DNA of 64,000 nt from Thermus composti (GCF_014647535.1 NZ_BMPJ01000006.1:1-64000), one strand, 5' to 3'; counted from the stretch's first letter, positions 33,791 to 42,834 are shown. The notes: generated from the sequence alone by a model not told the origin. Made by a program: numbers and translations.

Positions 33791-36174
33791 GGTGGGTGCG
33801 GTTTTTCCACGAGGTGGGCCTCGAGGATGTGCCCCTGGTGGGCGGCAAAAACGCCTCCTTGGGGGAGATGATCCGGGAGCTTTCCCCCCTAGGGGTCAAG
33901 GTGCCCGGGGGGTTTGCCACCACCAGCGAGGCCTACTGGCACTTTCTGGAGCATAACGGCCTGAAGGAGGCCATCGCCAAGGAGCTAGAAGGGCTAGACC
34001 CGGAGGACCCCACGGCCCTGCAAAGGGCGAGCCGCCGCCTGCGGAACCTGATCCTGAAAGGGGAGTACCCTAAGGACCTCCGGGAGGAGATCCTGAAGGC
34101 CTACCGCAGGCTTTCCGAGGAGGCGGGGGAGGAGGAGATCCCCGTGGCCGTGCGCTCCAGTGCCACCGCCGAGGACCTGCCCACGGCGAGCTTCGCCGGG
34201 CAGCAGGAAAGCTACCTTTACGTGCGAGGGGAAGAGGACCTCCTCCTCCACGTGAAGCGGGCCATGGCAAGCCTCTTCAGCGGGCCATCAGCTACCGGGC
34301 CCACATGGGCTTTGACCACCTCAAGGTGGCCCTCTCCGTGGGGGTGCAGCGGATGGTGCGGGCGGATAGCGCCTCCAGCGGGGTCATCTTCACCTTGGAC
34401 CCCGACACCGGGCACCGGGGCTTCGTCTACGTCACGGCCATCTATGGCCTGGGGGAGAACATCGTCCAGGGGCGGGTGATCCCGGACGGGTACTACGTGC
34501 ACAAGGAAGCCCTCAAGGCGGGGTACAAAGCCTTGGTCTACAAGCGCCTGGGGGCCAAGGAGCTCACCCTGGTCTACGACCCCAAGGAGGGCCGCCTGAA
34601 GAACCGCCCCACGCCCGTCTACCTGCGCCAGCGCTTCGCCCTCGAGGACGAGGAGGTCCTCCGCCTCGCCGACTGGTCCTTGAAAATTGAGGCGCACTAC
34701 TCCAAGAAGCGGGGAAGCCCCACCCCCATGGACATTGAGTGGGCCAAGGACGGCCCCACGGGGGAGCTTTTCATCCTCCAGGCCCGGCCCGAGACGGTCC
34801 ACTCGCAAAAAAGCCCCGTGCTCCGGGTCTACCGCCTCCGGGAAAGGGGCGAGGTCCTGGCCGAGGGCCTGGCGGTGGGAGAGACCATCGCCACGGGCAA
34901 AGCCCGCATCCTCAAGGACCCCAAGGAGATGGACCGCTTCCGGGAGGGCGAGGTCCTCGTCACCGAGACCACCAACCCCGACTGGGAACCCATCATGAAG
35001 AAGGCGGCGGCCATCGTCACCGAAAGGGGCGGGCGCACCTCCCACGCCGCCATCGTGGCCCGGGAGCTGGGGGTGCCGGCGGTGGTGGGGGCGGTGGGGG
35101 CCACCCGGAGCATCCCCGAAGGGGAGGCGGTGACCGTCTCCTGCGCCGAGGGGGAGAAAGGCCGGGTCTAGCGGGGAAGCCTGGCCTTTGAGGTGGAGGA
35201 GATCCGCCCCGAAACCCTTCCCCGGACCAGGACCCGGATCCTGGTCAACGTGGGCACCCCGGAGGAGGCCCTAAGGGTGAGCCTCCTCCCCACGGACGGG
35301 GTGGGGCTTGCCCGGATGGAGTTCATCTTCGCAAGCCACGTCCGGGTCCACCCCCTGGCCCTCACCCGGTTTGAGATCCTTCCCCCCGAGGTGAAGCGCC
35401 AGGTGGAGGAGCTCACCGAGGCCTACCGCGACAAGCGGGCCTACTTCGTGGAGACCTTAAGCCAAGGCATCGCCCTCATCGCCGCCGCCTTCCACCCGAG
35501 GCCGGTGATCCTCCGCTTCTCCGACTTCAAGACCAACGAGTACGCCCGGCTTGTGGGCGGGCACCTCTTTGAGCCCAAGGAGGAAAACCCCTGCTGGGCT
35601 GGCGGGGGCGAGCCGCTACTACCACCCGGACTACAAGGAGGGCTTCCTCCTGGAGGTGGCCGCGGTGAAGCGGGTGCGGGAGGAGACGGGCCTTAAAAAC
35701 CTACACGTGATGGTCCCCTTCTGCCGCACCCCCGAGGAGGGGGAGAAGGTCCTAAAGGCCATGGCGGAAGGGGGGCTTAGGCGGGGAGAGGAGGGCCTCG
35801 AGGTCTACGTGATGGCGGAGATCTTCTCCAACGTCCTCGAGGCCGAGGCCTTCGCCGAGCTCTTTGACGGCTTCTCCATCGGCTCCAACGACCTCACCCA
35901 GCTCGCCTTGGGCCTGGACCGGGACTCGGAAAGGGTGGGCCACCTCTTTGACGAGCGGCGGGAGACGGTGAAGCGCCTGGCGGCCATGCTCATTGAGAAG
36001 GCCCACGCCAAGGGGAAGAAGGTGGGGATCTGCGGCCAGGCCCCTTCCGACTACCCGGAGTTCGCCGCCTTCCTGGTGGAAAGGGGCATTGACTCCCTAA
36101 GCCTCAACCCCGATGCCCTCCTGCGCACGGGGCGCAAGGTGGCGGAGGTGGAAAAAACCCTCGGGATCGGGTAG
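33787..36174 (+). pseudogene. ppsA: Phosphoenolpyruvate synthase, interrupted by frameshifts and a stop
   Basis: PpsA converts pyruvate and ATP to PEP, AMP and phosphate. All parts of the roughly 796-residue protein are present: N-terminal VGGKNASLGEM and SSATAEDLPTASFAGQQE, the phosphohistidine motif GGRTSHAAIVARELGVP, and the C-terminal SIGSNDLTQLALGLDRDS. The reading frame is broken four times: one or four bases missing at 34279-34280, an in-frame TAG at 35169-35171 where a Tyr codon is expected, and one base missing at each of 35592 and 35609. Either the gene is a young pseudogene or the sequence here is faulty. Its start overlaps the MoxR stop. Confidence 0.85.
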
Positions 36175-36182
36175 CCTGGGGC

Positions 36183-36800
36183 ATGGTCCGCGAGCCCTTC
36201 AACGCCCTAAGCCACGCCCTGGGGGTCCCCTTGGCCCTTCTGGGAAGCTTCTTCCTCTTCCTCCTGGCCCCCAAGGAGGCCTGGCCTGCCCTAGGGGTCT
36301 TCGGCCTCACCATGGCCCTCATGTTCGGGGCCAGCGCCCTCTACCACGCCCTACGGGTGGGAGACCGCCTCCTGGGCTGGCTCAGGCGGCTGGACCACGC
36401 CGCCATCTTTCTCTTCATCGCCGGAAGCTACACCCCCTTTCTCCTAGAGGGCCTCGAGGAGGGCCCCAGGGCCTTCGCCCTCGGGCTCGTCTGGGGGCTT
36501 GCCCTTCTGGGGGTGGGCTTCCGCCTCTTCTTCCTCCGGGCCCCCCGGTGGCTCTACACCCTGGCCTACCTGGGGCTTGGGTGGCTTTCCGTCTTGTTCC
36601 TGCCTCGCCTGGGCCTCTCCTTGCCCACCTTCCTCCTCCTCGGCCTCGGAGGGGTCTTCTACACCCTGGGGGCCCTGGTCTACGGGAGGAAGCGCCCCGA
36701 CCCCTGGCCCGAGCGGGTGGGCTTCCACGGGCTTTGGCACGTCCTCGTCCTCCTGGGAAGCCTCTTTATGTACCTGGCGGTCTTGAGCCTCTACACCTAG
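36183..36800 (+). CDS. Hemolysin III/YqfA (PAQR-like) membrane protein
   Basis: The 205-residue protein has seven membrane segments and the hydrolase-like motif residues of the hemolysin III/PAQR superfamily: ASALYHAL, LDHAAIFLFIAGSYTPF, and GFHGLWHVLV near the end, which together offer Ser, Asp and His metal-site residues. The name hemolysin comes from a Bacillus homologue; cellular function in Thermus is not known. It begins eight bases after ppsA ends. Confidence 0.88.
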   Translation: MVREPFNALSHALGVPLALLGSFFLFLLAPKEAWPALGVFGLTMALMFGASALYHALRVGDRLLGWLRRLDHAAIFLFIAGSYTPFLLEGLEEGPRAFALGLVWGLALLGVGFRLFFLRAPRWLYTLAYLGLGWLSVLFLPRLGLSLPTFLLLGLGGVFYTLGALVYGRKRPDPWPERVGFHGLWHVLVLLGSLFMYLAVLSLYT

Positions 36801-36827
36801 CTTTCTCATGAGAAAGTGAGGTATCCT
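36801..36827 (+). promoter_or_regulatory. Perfect 16-bp palindrome over the response-regulator promoter
   Basis: CTTTCTCATGAGAAAG (36801-36816) equals its own reverse complement. It is followed by TATCCT (36822-36827), a -10 box seven bases before the response-regulator ATG, so the message is probably leaderless. The palindrome fills the place between a -35 and the -10, as expected for an operator. No T-run follows, so it is not a terminator of the preceding gene. Confidence 0.6.
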
Positions 36828-36834
36828 GAAGGGC

Positions 36835-37509
36835 ATGGAACCCCCTCTGATCCTCATCGTGGAGGACGAGAAGGACATCGCCCGCTTCATTGAGCTGGAG
36901 CTCCAGGCGGAAGGCTACCGCACGGAAGTGGCCCACGACGGGATCACCGGCCTTTCCAAGTTCCGGGAGACCAACCCCAACCTGGTGATCCTGGACCTGA
37001 TGCTCCCCGTCATGGACGGGATTGAGGTGGCCAAGCGGATCCGCAAGACCTCCAACGTGCCCATCCTCATCCTCACCGCCAAGGACCGGGTGGAGGACAA
37101 GGTGGAGGGCCTGGACGCCGGGGCGGACGACTATTTGGTGAAGCCCTTCTCCATAGAGGAGCTTCTCGCCCGGGTGCGGGCCCACCTGCGCCGGGTCACC
37201 CCGGCCATCACCGGGGAGATCCGGGTGGCGGACCTCATCATCAACCTGGAAGGAAGGGAGGTCTTCCGGGGAAGCCGCCGGATTGAGCTTTCCAACAAGG
37301 AGTTTGAGCTTTTGGAGCTCCTCGCCAAGAACCCGGGCAAGGTCTTCAGCCGCTACGAGATTGAGGAGAAGGTCTGGCCCGGCTACCAAGGGGGGAGCAA
37401 CGTGGTGGACGTCTACATCGGCTACCTGCGCAAGAAGCTGGAGGCGGGGGGCGAGCGCCGCCTCATCCACACGGTGCGGGGGGTGGGGTACGTCCTCAGG
37501 GAGGACTAA
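36835..37509 (+). CDS. OmpR/PhoB-family response regulator
   Basis: A 224-residue two-domain regulator. The receiver has the acidic pocket at E10-D-E, the phosphorylation site D54 in [12 protein letters not shown]81 and K103 in LVKPF. The C-terminal winged helix shows [22 protein letters not shown] and [14 protein letters not shown] and ends with [12 protein letters not shown]. The histidine kinase follows after 20 bases. The target genes cannot be told, but the palindrome at its own promoter suggests self-regulation. Confidence 0.95.
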   Translation: MEPPLILIVEDEKDIARFIELELQAEGYRTEVAHDGITGLSKFRETNPNLVILDLMLPVMDGIEVAKRIRKTSNVPILILTAKDRVEDKVEGLDAGADDYLVKPFSIEELLARVRAHLRRVTPAITGEIRVADLIINLEGREVFRGSRRIELSNKEFELLELLAKNPGKVFSRYEIEEKVWPGYQGGSNVVDVYIGYLRKKLEAGGERRLIHTVRGVGYVLRED

Positions 37510-37529
37510 GCCCAAGCCCCGGCCTCGGC

Positions 37530-38936
37530 ATGACCCTTAGGACCCGGATCACCCTCCTCACGGCGGGGCTTCTCCTCGTGGCCTTTTTGGTCCTCGGCTT
37601 CGCCCTTGAGGGACTCCTTCGCAACTTCCTCTACGGGAGCCTGCGCGCCGACCTGAAGGAGGCGGCCAACCAGGTGGTGCGCCTCCTCAACCTGGGGGGG
37701 CAGGCCCTCTTGGAGGCCGGCCTCCCCCCGAGCCTTTACGCCGAGGTCCAGCTCCTCCCCGAGGAGGACCCGGCCCTCCTCGCCCGGGAAGGCGGGATCA
37801 GCCTGCAGAAAAGCCCCGCCCTGGGAAGCCAGCGCCTCCTCCTCCAGGAGGCGGACTACCGGACGCTTCTGGAGCGGGGAGAGGTGTGGGCCAAGGTGGA
37901 GCTTCCCCGGGAGGGGAGGCCCCTTCCCCTCTTGGTCTACGCCCGGCGGGTGGAGGTAAACGTGGCAGGCTCGGTGTGGGAGGGCGCCCTCCTGGTGGGC
38001 CGGCCCACAGAGGACCTCGAGGCCACCCTAAGCCAGTTCGCCCGCATCTACGCGGGCACGGCCCTCTTCGTCCTCCTCCTTTCCCTCTTCCTCGCCCGCG
38101 GCCTCGTGGCCCGGGCCCTAGAGCCCTTGGAGTGGGTGGCCAGGCGGGCCGAGGCCATGACGGAGCGCCCCGAGCCCCTGCCCGAGCCCGAGGGGGAGGA
38201 CGAGGTGGCGAGCCTGGTCCGGGCCCTAAACGGGATGCTCTCCCGGATGCAGAAGGCCTTTGAGGCCCAGACCCGCTTCCTCCAGGACGCCTCCCACGAG
38301 CTCAGAACCCCCATCACCGCCATCCTGGGGCACGTGGGCTACCTCCTCCGCCGCACCCCCCTCACCGAGGCCCAGCGGGAAAGCCTGGAGATCGTGAAGC
38401 GGGAGGCGGAGCGGATGGGGAAGCTGGTCTCGGACCTTCTGGACCTTTCCCAAAGCGGCACCTGGCGCATAGAGCCCGTGCCCGTGCGGGTCCTGGACCT
38501 TTTGGAGGAGGTGCGGGAGGAGTTCAAACGGAGCTTTGAGGGGGAGATCCGGGTGGAGGCCCCCCCCGAGGTCTGGGTGCGGGGCGACCCCAACCGGCTC
38601 CACCAGGTCCTGGCCAACCTCCTCGCCAACGCCATCAAGGCCAAGGCCAAGACCATCCACCTCAAGGCCTTCGGGCTTGGGGAAAGGGTTTTGGTGCGGG
38701 TGGAGGACGACGGGGAGGGAATCCCCAAGGAGCACCTCCCCCACCTCTTTGAACGCTTCTACCGGGTGGACAAGGCAAGGGACCGGGAACGGGGCGGGTC
38801 GGGCCTGGGACTTGCCATCGTGAAGGCCATCCTCGAGGCCCACGGGGGGGAGGTCTGGGTGGAAAGCGAGGTGGGCAAGGGGACGGCCTTCAGCTTTTCC
38901 CTTCCCGCAAGCGGGCCACCGCCTCCTCCACCGTGA
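37530..38936 (+). CDS. Sensor histidine kinase
   Basis: The 468-residue kinase has a first membrane helix at about 8-28, a periplasmic domain to about 170, a second helix (TALFVLLLSLFLARGLVA), HAMP (ARALEPLEWVARRAEAM), the HisKA box with H256 in FLQDASHELRTPITA, the N box LANLLANAIKAKAKT, G1 VEDDGEGIP and G2 GGSGLGLAIVKAI. It is the evident partner of the regulator before it. Its last residues (SGPPPPPP) come from a region that also encodes a possible small gene on the other strand. Confidence 0.95.
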   Translation: MTLRTRITLLTAGLLLVAFLVLGFALEGLLRNFLYGSLRADLKEAANQVVRLLNLGGQALLEAGLPPSLYAEVQLLPEEDPALLAREGGISLQKSPALGSQRLLLQEADYRTLLERGEVWAKVELPREGRPLPLLVYARRVEVNVAGSVWEGALLVGRPTEDLEATLSQFARIYAGTALFVLLLSLFLARGLVARALEPLEWVARRAEAMTERPEPLPEPEGEDEVASLVRALNGMLSRMQKAFEAQTRFLQDASHELRTPITAILGHVGYLLRRTPLTEAQRESLEIVKREAERMGKLVSDLLDLSQSGTWRIEPVPVRVLDLLEEVREEFKRSFEGEIRVEAPPEVWVRGDPNRLHQVLANLLANAIKAKAKTIHLKAFGLGERVLVRVEDDGEGIPKEHLPHLFERFYRVDKARDRERGGSGLGLAIVKAILEAHGGEVWVESEVGKGTAFSFSLPASGPPPPPP

Positions 38937-39030
38937 TCTCCCCCTTGCGCAGGGCCTCCAGCACCTTAAGGCGGCTTTCCCCGGCCTCCGCCTCCTCCTC
39001 GTAGCCCAAGGCCTTGAGGAGGGCCCGCAC
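38890..39030 (-). CDS. Possible small SHOCT-like protein, 46 residues
   Basis: On the minus strand a frame from GTG at 39030 encodes 46 residues ending LEALRKGEITVEEAVARLREGKS. The pattern LxALRKGEITxEEAxxRL resembles short SHOCT-type helices found at the ends of many bacterial proteins. It starts 14 bases after the HemX-like gene stops and overlaps the end of the histidine kinase gene by 47 bases on the opposite strand. No ribosome-binding site is visible, so it may be a fragment. Confidence 0.4.
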   Translation of the reverse strand: MRALLKALGYEEEAEAGESRLKVLEALRKGEITVEEAVARLREGKS

Positions 39031-39044
39031 GAAAGGCCGTGGGG

Positions 39045-39788
39045 CTACTGGAGCCTCGAGGGGTGCCGGGACCCCAGGAAAGGAGCCCCCAAAAAGGCGA
39101 AGAGGAGAAGGGCGTAGGCCAAAAGGAGAAGCCCCGCCCGGGGGTACCCCCGAAGCCTTTCCTCCAGGAGGAAATAAAGGGTGAGGGAAGCCCAGCCCAA
39201 AAGCACCGAAACCTCCTTGGGGTCTAGGCTAAGGGGGCTTCCGAAGTAGCCGAAGGCCCAGGCCATGCCGCTTCCCAAGCCCAAGGTGGTGGCCACGTAC
39301 CCCACCCGCAGGTACCCCATCTCCAGCCGCCTCAGGCTCCAAAGGGGGGCGGCCTCCAGGGCCCGCTCGGGGGCCCGGCGGAGCCTTAAGTCCTGGAGGG
39401 CGCACATCACCCCCGCCCCCACCCCCACCGCAAGGGCCAGGTAGCCCACCAGAAAGGCCCCGGCGTGGAAGAGGGTGAGGGCCAAGGGAAGCCCTCCCCC
39501 AGGGTGGGGCAGGGCCTTGAGGGCGAAAAGCCCTAAGGCCAAGGCCAAGAAGCCCAGGTAGCGCCCCAAGGCCTTTAGCCTAGGCCGCTCCAAAAGGGTC
39601 TTCCCCCGGAGGGCAAGAAGCCCCCCCAGGACCAGGGCCACCTGGGCGGGCCCCGCCAGAAGGCCCTCCTCCCAGGCGTGGAGGAAGGCCGCCCCCAAAA
39701 GGGCAAGGCCCCCCAGGGCCAAGGCCCGGGGGAGGAAGACCCCCAAGGCCACGCCACCCACCCCGAGAAGGGCCAGGGCCAGGGTCAT
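39045..39788 (-). CDS. HemX/CcsA-like integral membrane protein
   Basis: The 247-residue protein has about eight membrane segments and resembles the cytochrome c assembly/HemX family: FHAGAFLVGYLALAVGVGAGV, LGLGSGMAWAFGYFG and DPKEVSVLLGWASLTLYFLL, the last corresponding to the DxKE region before the final helices. In other bacteria HemX sits next to hemA and can limit glutamyl-tRNA reductase level; CcsA relatives handle haem for cytochrome c. Its ATG overlaps the hemA stop, which fits the HemX role. Confidence 0.8.
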   Translation of the reverse strand: MTLALALLGVGGVALGVFLPRALALGGLALLGAAFLHAWEEGLLAGPAQVALVLGGLLALRGKTLLERPRLKALGRYLGFLALALGLFALKALPHPGGGLPLALTLFHAGAFLVGYLALAVGVGAGVMCALQDLRLRRAPERALEAAPLWSLRRLEMGYLRVGYVATTLGLGSGMAWAFGYFGSPLSLDPKEVSVLLGWASLTLYFLLEERLRGYPRAGLLLLAYALLLFAFLGAPFLGSRHPSRLQ

Positions 39789-40957
39789 ACCCGCCTGAGC
39801 TTAAGGAGGGCGCACTCCCCGGGGCAGGGAGGGCCCGCAAGCCGGGAAAGGGCGCGCCGTTTGAGGGAAAGGATCAAGGGGTGGGCGAGCCGGCCCGCCT
39901 CCTTGTGGAGCTCCACGGGGTCTTTCCCCAGGTCCCCTTGGGCCACCTGGGCTTTGGCCCAGGCCTCGAGGGCCCGGATGGCCTCCCGCACCCGGTGGCC
40001 GGCGTACCACTCCAGGTAGTCCCCGATCGCCTTCTCTATGAGGGCCTCCACCTTGGGGATCTCCCCCTCACGGGCCTTTAGGTTCCGGTCCACCACCCGC
40101 TTGAGGTCGTCCAGGTTGTAGAGGTAGGCGTGGGGAAGGCTTCCCACCCGGGGGTCAATGTTCCGGGGCAGGGCGATGTCAATGAGGAAGAGGGGTTTGG
40201 CCCGCTTGGGCAGGTCCTCCGGCCCCACCAGGTAGCGGGGGGCGGCGGCCGAGGCCACCACCAGATCCGCCTGGCGGAGGACCTGGGGAAGGGCGGGAAG
40301 GCCGTAGGCCTCGCCGCCAAAGCGCTCCGCCAGGGCCCGGGCCTTTTCCTCCGTGCGGTTCACCACGAGGATCCGCCCCACCCCGTGGGCCTTGAGGTGG
40401 GTGAGGAAGAGCTCCGCCATCTCCCCCGCCCCCAGCACGGCCACGGCAAGCCCGGAAAGGTCCCCGTAAACCGCCAGGGCCAGGTCCAAGGCGGCGTAGG
40501 CCACGCTCACCGCCCCCATGCCGATGCCCGTCTCGCTCCGGGCCCTTTTGCCCAGGGCGATGGCCGACTGGAAGGCCTTCTCCAGGAGGCTTTCCGTGGC
40601 GTTGTGCTTGCGGGCCAGGAAGAGGGCCTCCCGCACCTGGCCCAGGATCTGGGCCTCCCCCACCACCAAGGAGTCCAGCCCCGCCGCCACCCGGTAGAGG
40701 TGGCGGAGGGCCTCCACTCCCTCCTTCACGTAGAGGTGGTGGGGGCTCACCCCCCTCGCCAGGAGGAGGGCCTTGGCCTTCTCGGGGCTTCCCACCCCGT
40801 AGACCTCCGTGCGGTTGCAGGTGGAAAGGACCACCCCAAGGCCCAGGCGCCTAAGGGCGGCGGGGAGGGCCACCAGGGGGTCCAAGGCCGCCCTTTCCCG
40901 CACCTCCAGGGGGGCGGTCTTGTGGGAGAGGCCCACCAGGTAAAGGGGCAGGGCCAT
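39785..40957 (-). CDS. hemA: Glutamyl-tRNA reductase
   Basis: This enzyme reduces glutamyl-tRNA to glutamate-1-semialdehyde, the first dedicated step of C5 tetrapyrrole synthesis. The 390-residue sequence begins MALPLYLVGLSHKTAPLEVRE and has the active cysteine C47 in LSTCNRTEVYG, the substrate segment GLDSLVVGEAQILGQVR and the NADPH-binding GAGEMAELFLTHL. I chose the ATG at 40957, supported by GGGAAG, over a TTG 12 bases upstream. It is coupled to the HemX-like gene. Confidence 0.97.
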   Translation of the reverse strand: MALPLYLVGLSHKTAPLEVRERAALDPLVALPAALRRLGLGVVLSTCNRTEVYGVGSPEKAKALLLARGVSPHHLYVKEGVEALRHLYRVAAGLDSLVVGEAQILGQVREALFLARKHNATESLLEKAFQSAIALGKRARSETGIGMGAVSVAYAALDLALAVYGDLSGLAVAVLGAGEMAELFLTHLKAHGVGRILVVNRTEEKARALAERFGGEAYGLPALPQVLRQADLVVASAAAPRYLVGPEDLPKRAKPLFLIDIALPRNIDPRVGSLPHAYLYNLDDLKRVVDRNLKAREGEIPKVEALIEKAIGDYLEWYAGHRVREAIRALEAWAKAQVAQGDLGKDPVELHKEAGRLAHPLILSLKRRALSRLAGPPCPGECALLKLRRV

Positions 40958-40968
40958 AGGCTTCCCCA

Positions 40969-40974
40969 AGTATA
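40969..40974 (-). promoter_or_regulatory. -10 element for hemA
   Basis: TATACT on the minus strand lies 11 bases before the hemA ATG, giving at most a very short leader. The 122 bases between the hemD-like gene and hemA hold no other gene. A weak CCCGA/TCGGG hairpin lies at about 41040-41057. Confidence 0.5.
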
Positions 40975-41079
40975 GGCCACCCAGGTAGGGACATTCGCCC
41001 TAAGTACCCCACTGCGGCGGGGGCGCCAAAAGGGGCTTCCCGAGCCTCATTTCGGGCACCCCGCGTCGCGTGCGGCCAC

Positions 41080-41760
41080 TTAGCGCCCCAAGGCCCGGAG
41101 GATGGCCCCAAAAAGCCCCTCTAGGCCCGGGCTTTCCGCCTCCACCACGGGGAAGCCAAGCCTCCTCGCCTCCTCTCCGGTGCTCGGACCGATGCAGGCC
41201 GCCACGGGGCGCCTTGGGGTGTGGCGGGCGAAGGCCCTAACCCCGCTCGGGCTAAAGAAGGCCACCACCTGGGCCCTTTCCAGGAGGGCCTTTTCCCCGG
41301 GGGAAAGGGGCCTTTCCCGGGTGGCGTAGACCTCGAGGCGCTCCACCCGCACCCCCCGCGCCCTCAAGCCCTCCTCCAGGTCCTTCCCCGCCAGGTCCCC
41401 GGCTACGAAGAGGACCCTTTCCGCCGGGGGAAAGGTCTGGGCCAGGTCCTTCGCCGTGGCCCGAGGAGGGAGGAAAGCCGGGGGAAGCCCCCCCGCCCGC
41501 AGGACCTCCCCCGTCCCCTCCCCCACCGCCGCCACCTTAAGGGGGGGGTGGCCCGCCTCCTGCCAGGCCCCAAGGAGCCTTTTCGCCCCCTCCTTGGAGG
41601 TCACGGCCACGTAGTCCCAAGGCGCCAAGAGCCTCTTTGGAAGCTCCCCTAGCCCCGGGAGGTCCACCTGCTCCAAAAGGGCCACCTCCGCCGCCTCCAC
41701 CCCCAAGGCGGCAAGCCTGTTTAGGAGCTCCTTATCCTTCCCCCGGGTCAGAAGAACCAC
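41080..41760 (-). CDS. hemD: Uroporphyrinogen-III synthase family protein
   Basis: The 226-residue protein shows the two-domain HemD pattern: MVLLTRGKDKELLNRLAALG at the start, APWDYVAVTSKEGAKRLL with the conserved Thr-Ser, KVAAVGEGTGEVLRAGG, then VAFFSPSGVRAFA and CIGPSTGEEARRLGF near the end. HemD closes and inverts ring D to make uroporphyrinogen III. HemD proteins diverge strongly, so the call rests on these short motifs and on hemA nearby. It differs from another Thermus HemD I remember, so two types may exist. Confidence 0.82.
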   Translation of the reverse strand: MVLLTRGKDKELLNRLAALGVEAAEVALLEQVDLPGLGELPKRLLAPWDYVAVTSKEGAKRLLGAWQEAGHPPLKVAAVGEGTGEVLRAGGLPPAFLPPRATAKDLAQTFPPAERVLFVAGDLAGKDLEEGLRARGVRVERLEVYATRERPLSPGEKALLERAQVVAFFSPSGVRAFARHTPRRPVAACIGPSTGEEARRLGFPVVEAESPGLEGLFGAILRALGR

Positions 41761-42097
41761 GGCTTCTTAGCACCTTGTGAAAGAGCTTCATGGCGGCAAG
41801 GGCCCGGGGGAAGCCCAGAAAGAGGGCGGACTGGATTATAGCCTCCCGCACCTCCTCCTCCTTGGCCCCCACCCTTAAGGCCCCTTCCAGGTGGGTGGCG
41901 AGCTCCTTGGGGCTTCCCAGGGCGATGAGGGCGGTGATGGCGAGGAGTTCCCGGGTCTTCAGGTCCAGCCCGGGGCGGGCCAGGACCTCCTCGTAGGCGA
42001 AGTCCCGGATGTAGCGGAAAAGGTCCTCGTCCACCTCCTCGAGGCTTTCCTCAATGGCCTTTGCCTTCTCCCCCCAGATGGCCTCCCGGACGCTCAT
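41732..42097 (-). CDS. Carboxymuconolactone decarboxylase (CMD/AhpD-like) family protein
   Basis: A 121-residue all-helical protein with the CMD core: LDLKTRELLAITALIALGSPKELATHLEGALRVGA, then EEVREAIIQSALFLGFPRA. H69 in ELATHLEGAL matches the conserved His, but the CxxC of AhpD is absent, so it is not a thiol peroxidase reductase of that kind. Its function is unknown; T. thermophilus has a related small protein of known structure. It overlaps hemD by 29 bases and the HAD gene by four. Confidence 0.85.
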   Translation of the reverse strand: MSVREAIWGEKAKAIEESLEEVDEDLFRYIRDFAYEEVLARPGLDLKTRELLAITALIALGSPKELATHLEGALRVGAKEEEVREAIIQSALFLGFPRALAAMKLFHKVLRSRGSSDPGEG

Positions 42098-42753
42098 GGG
42101 AGAAAGTCTAGCACCGCGGAAAGGCGGGGAAGGGCCTTGGGGTTCTGCCCCAAGGGGTCAAAGAGGAGCGCCTTGACCCCGGCCGCCTCCGCCCCCAGGA
42201 GGTCCGCCTCCGAGTCCCCCACGTGCACCGCCTCCTCCGGGGCCACCCCAAGGGCCTCCAGGGCCTCCTGGAAGAGCCTGGGGTCGGGCTTGGCGTAGCC
42301 CGAGAGGGCGCTCACCGCGAGGTGCTGGAAGTAGCCCTTAAGGCCCACCACCTCCAGGATCTCCGGCAAGGTGACGTCCCAGTTGGAGACCACCGCAAGC
42401 CGGTAGCCCCGCTCCCTCAAGGCCTCCAAGACCTCCTTGGCCCCGGGGGTGAGGGGCCAGAGGGCGGGGTCTTTCCAGCGGGAGACCAGCTCCTGAGCCA
42501 GGGCCTCGGCGTGGGCCTCGAGGCCCATCCCCGCAAGGAGCCTCCGGTGGAAGGCCCGCCAGAGGGCGAGGGCGCTTTCCAGGTCCCGGGCCTTCAGGTG
42601 GTTTTCCTCGTAGAAGCGAAAGGCCTCCAGGGCCGCCTGCCTGGGGTCCTTGGTGGGCTTTAGGCCCCGCCTTTCCAGGAGAGGGAAAAGCCAGAAGCGG
42701 GGGTTTGCCAGGATCAAGGTGTTCCCCACGTCAAAGAGCACGGCCCGGACCAT
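42094..42753 (-). CDS. HAD-superfamily hydrolase
   Basis: The 219-residue protein shows HAD motifs: I, FDVGNTLILAN at 7-17, with the second acid replaced by Asn as in some HAD enzymes (DVGNT); II, VVSNWD; III, GYAKPDPRLF; IV, VGDSEADLLGAEAAG. The helical cap lies between. Likely a small-molecule phosphatase or haloacid-type enzyme of unknown substrate. It is first in a run with the CMD-family gene and hemD. Confidence 0.82.
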   Translation of the reverse strand: MVRAVLFDVGNTLILANPRFWLFPLLERRGLKPTKDPRQAALEAFRFYEENHLKARDLESALALWRAFHRRLLAGMGLEAHAEALAQELVSRWKDPALWPLTPGAKEVLEALRERGYRLAVVSNWDVTLPEILEVVGLKGYFQHLAVSALSGYAKPDPRLFQEALEALGVAPEEAVHVGDSEADLLGAEAAGVKALLFDPLGQNPKALPRLSAVLDFLP

Positions 42754-42761
42754 AGCTCAAG

Positions 42762-42797
42762 TCTATACCCCTTCCCTCTAACCCGGGGCTAACCCGG
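42762..42797. promoter_or_regulatory. Divergent control region with an 11-bp direct repeat
   Basis: In the 81-base gap between divergent HAD and YceI-like genes, CTAACCCGG occurs twice (42778-42786 and 42789-42797) with an 11-base period. On the minus strand TATAGA (42767-42762) is a -10 candidate eight bases before the HAD start. Direct repeats one helical turn apart are typical of OmpR/PhoB-type binding sites, but the regulator is not known. Confidence 0.45.
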
Positions 42798-42834
42798 CCA
42801 CGCTACGCTTTTCATAGCAAGGGGGTGAAAGGGG

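Noticed and set aside
41040-41057. CCCGA/TCGGG hairpin as the hemD terminator
   Set aside because: The stem is only five bases with no T-run, too weak to call.
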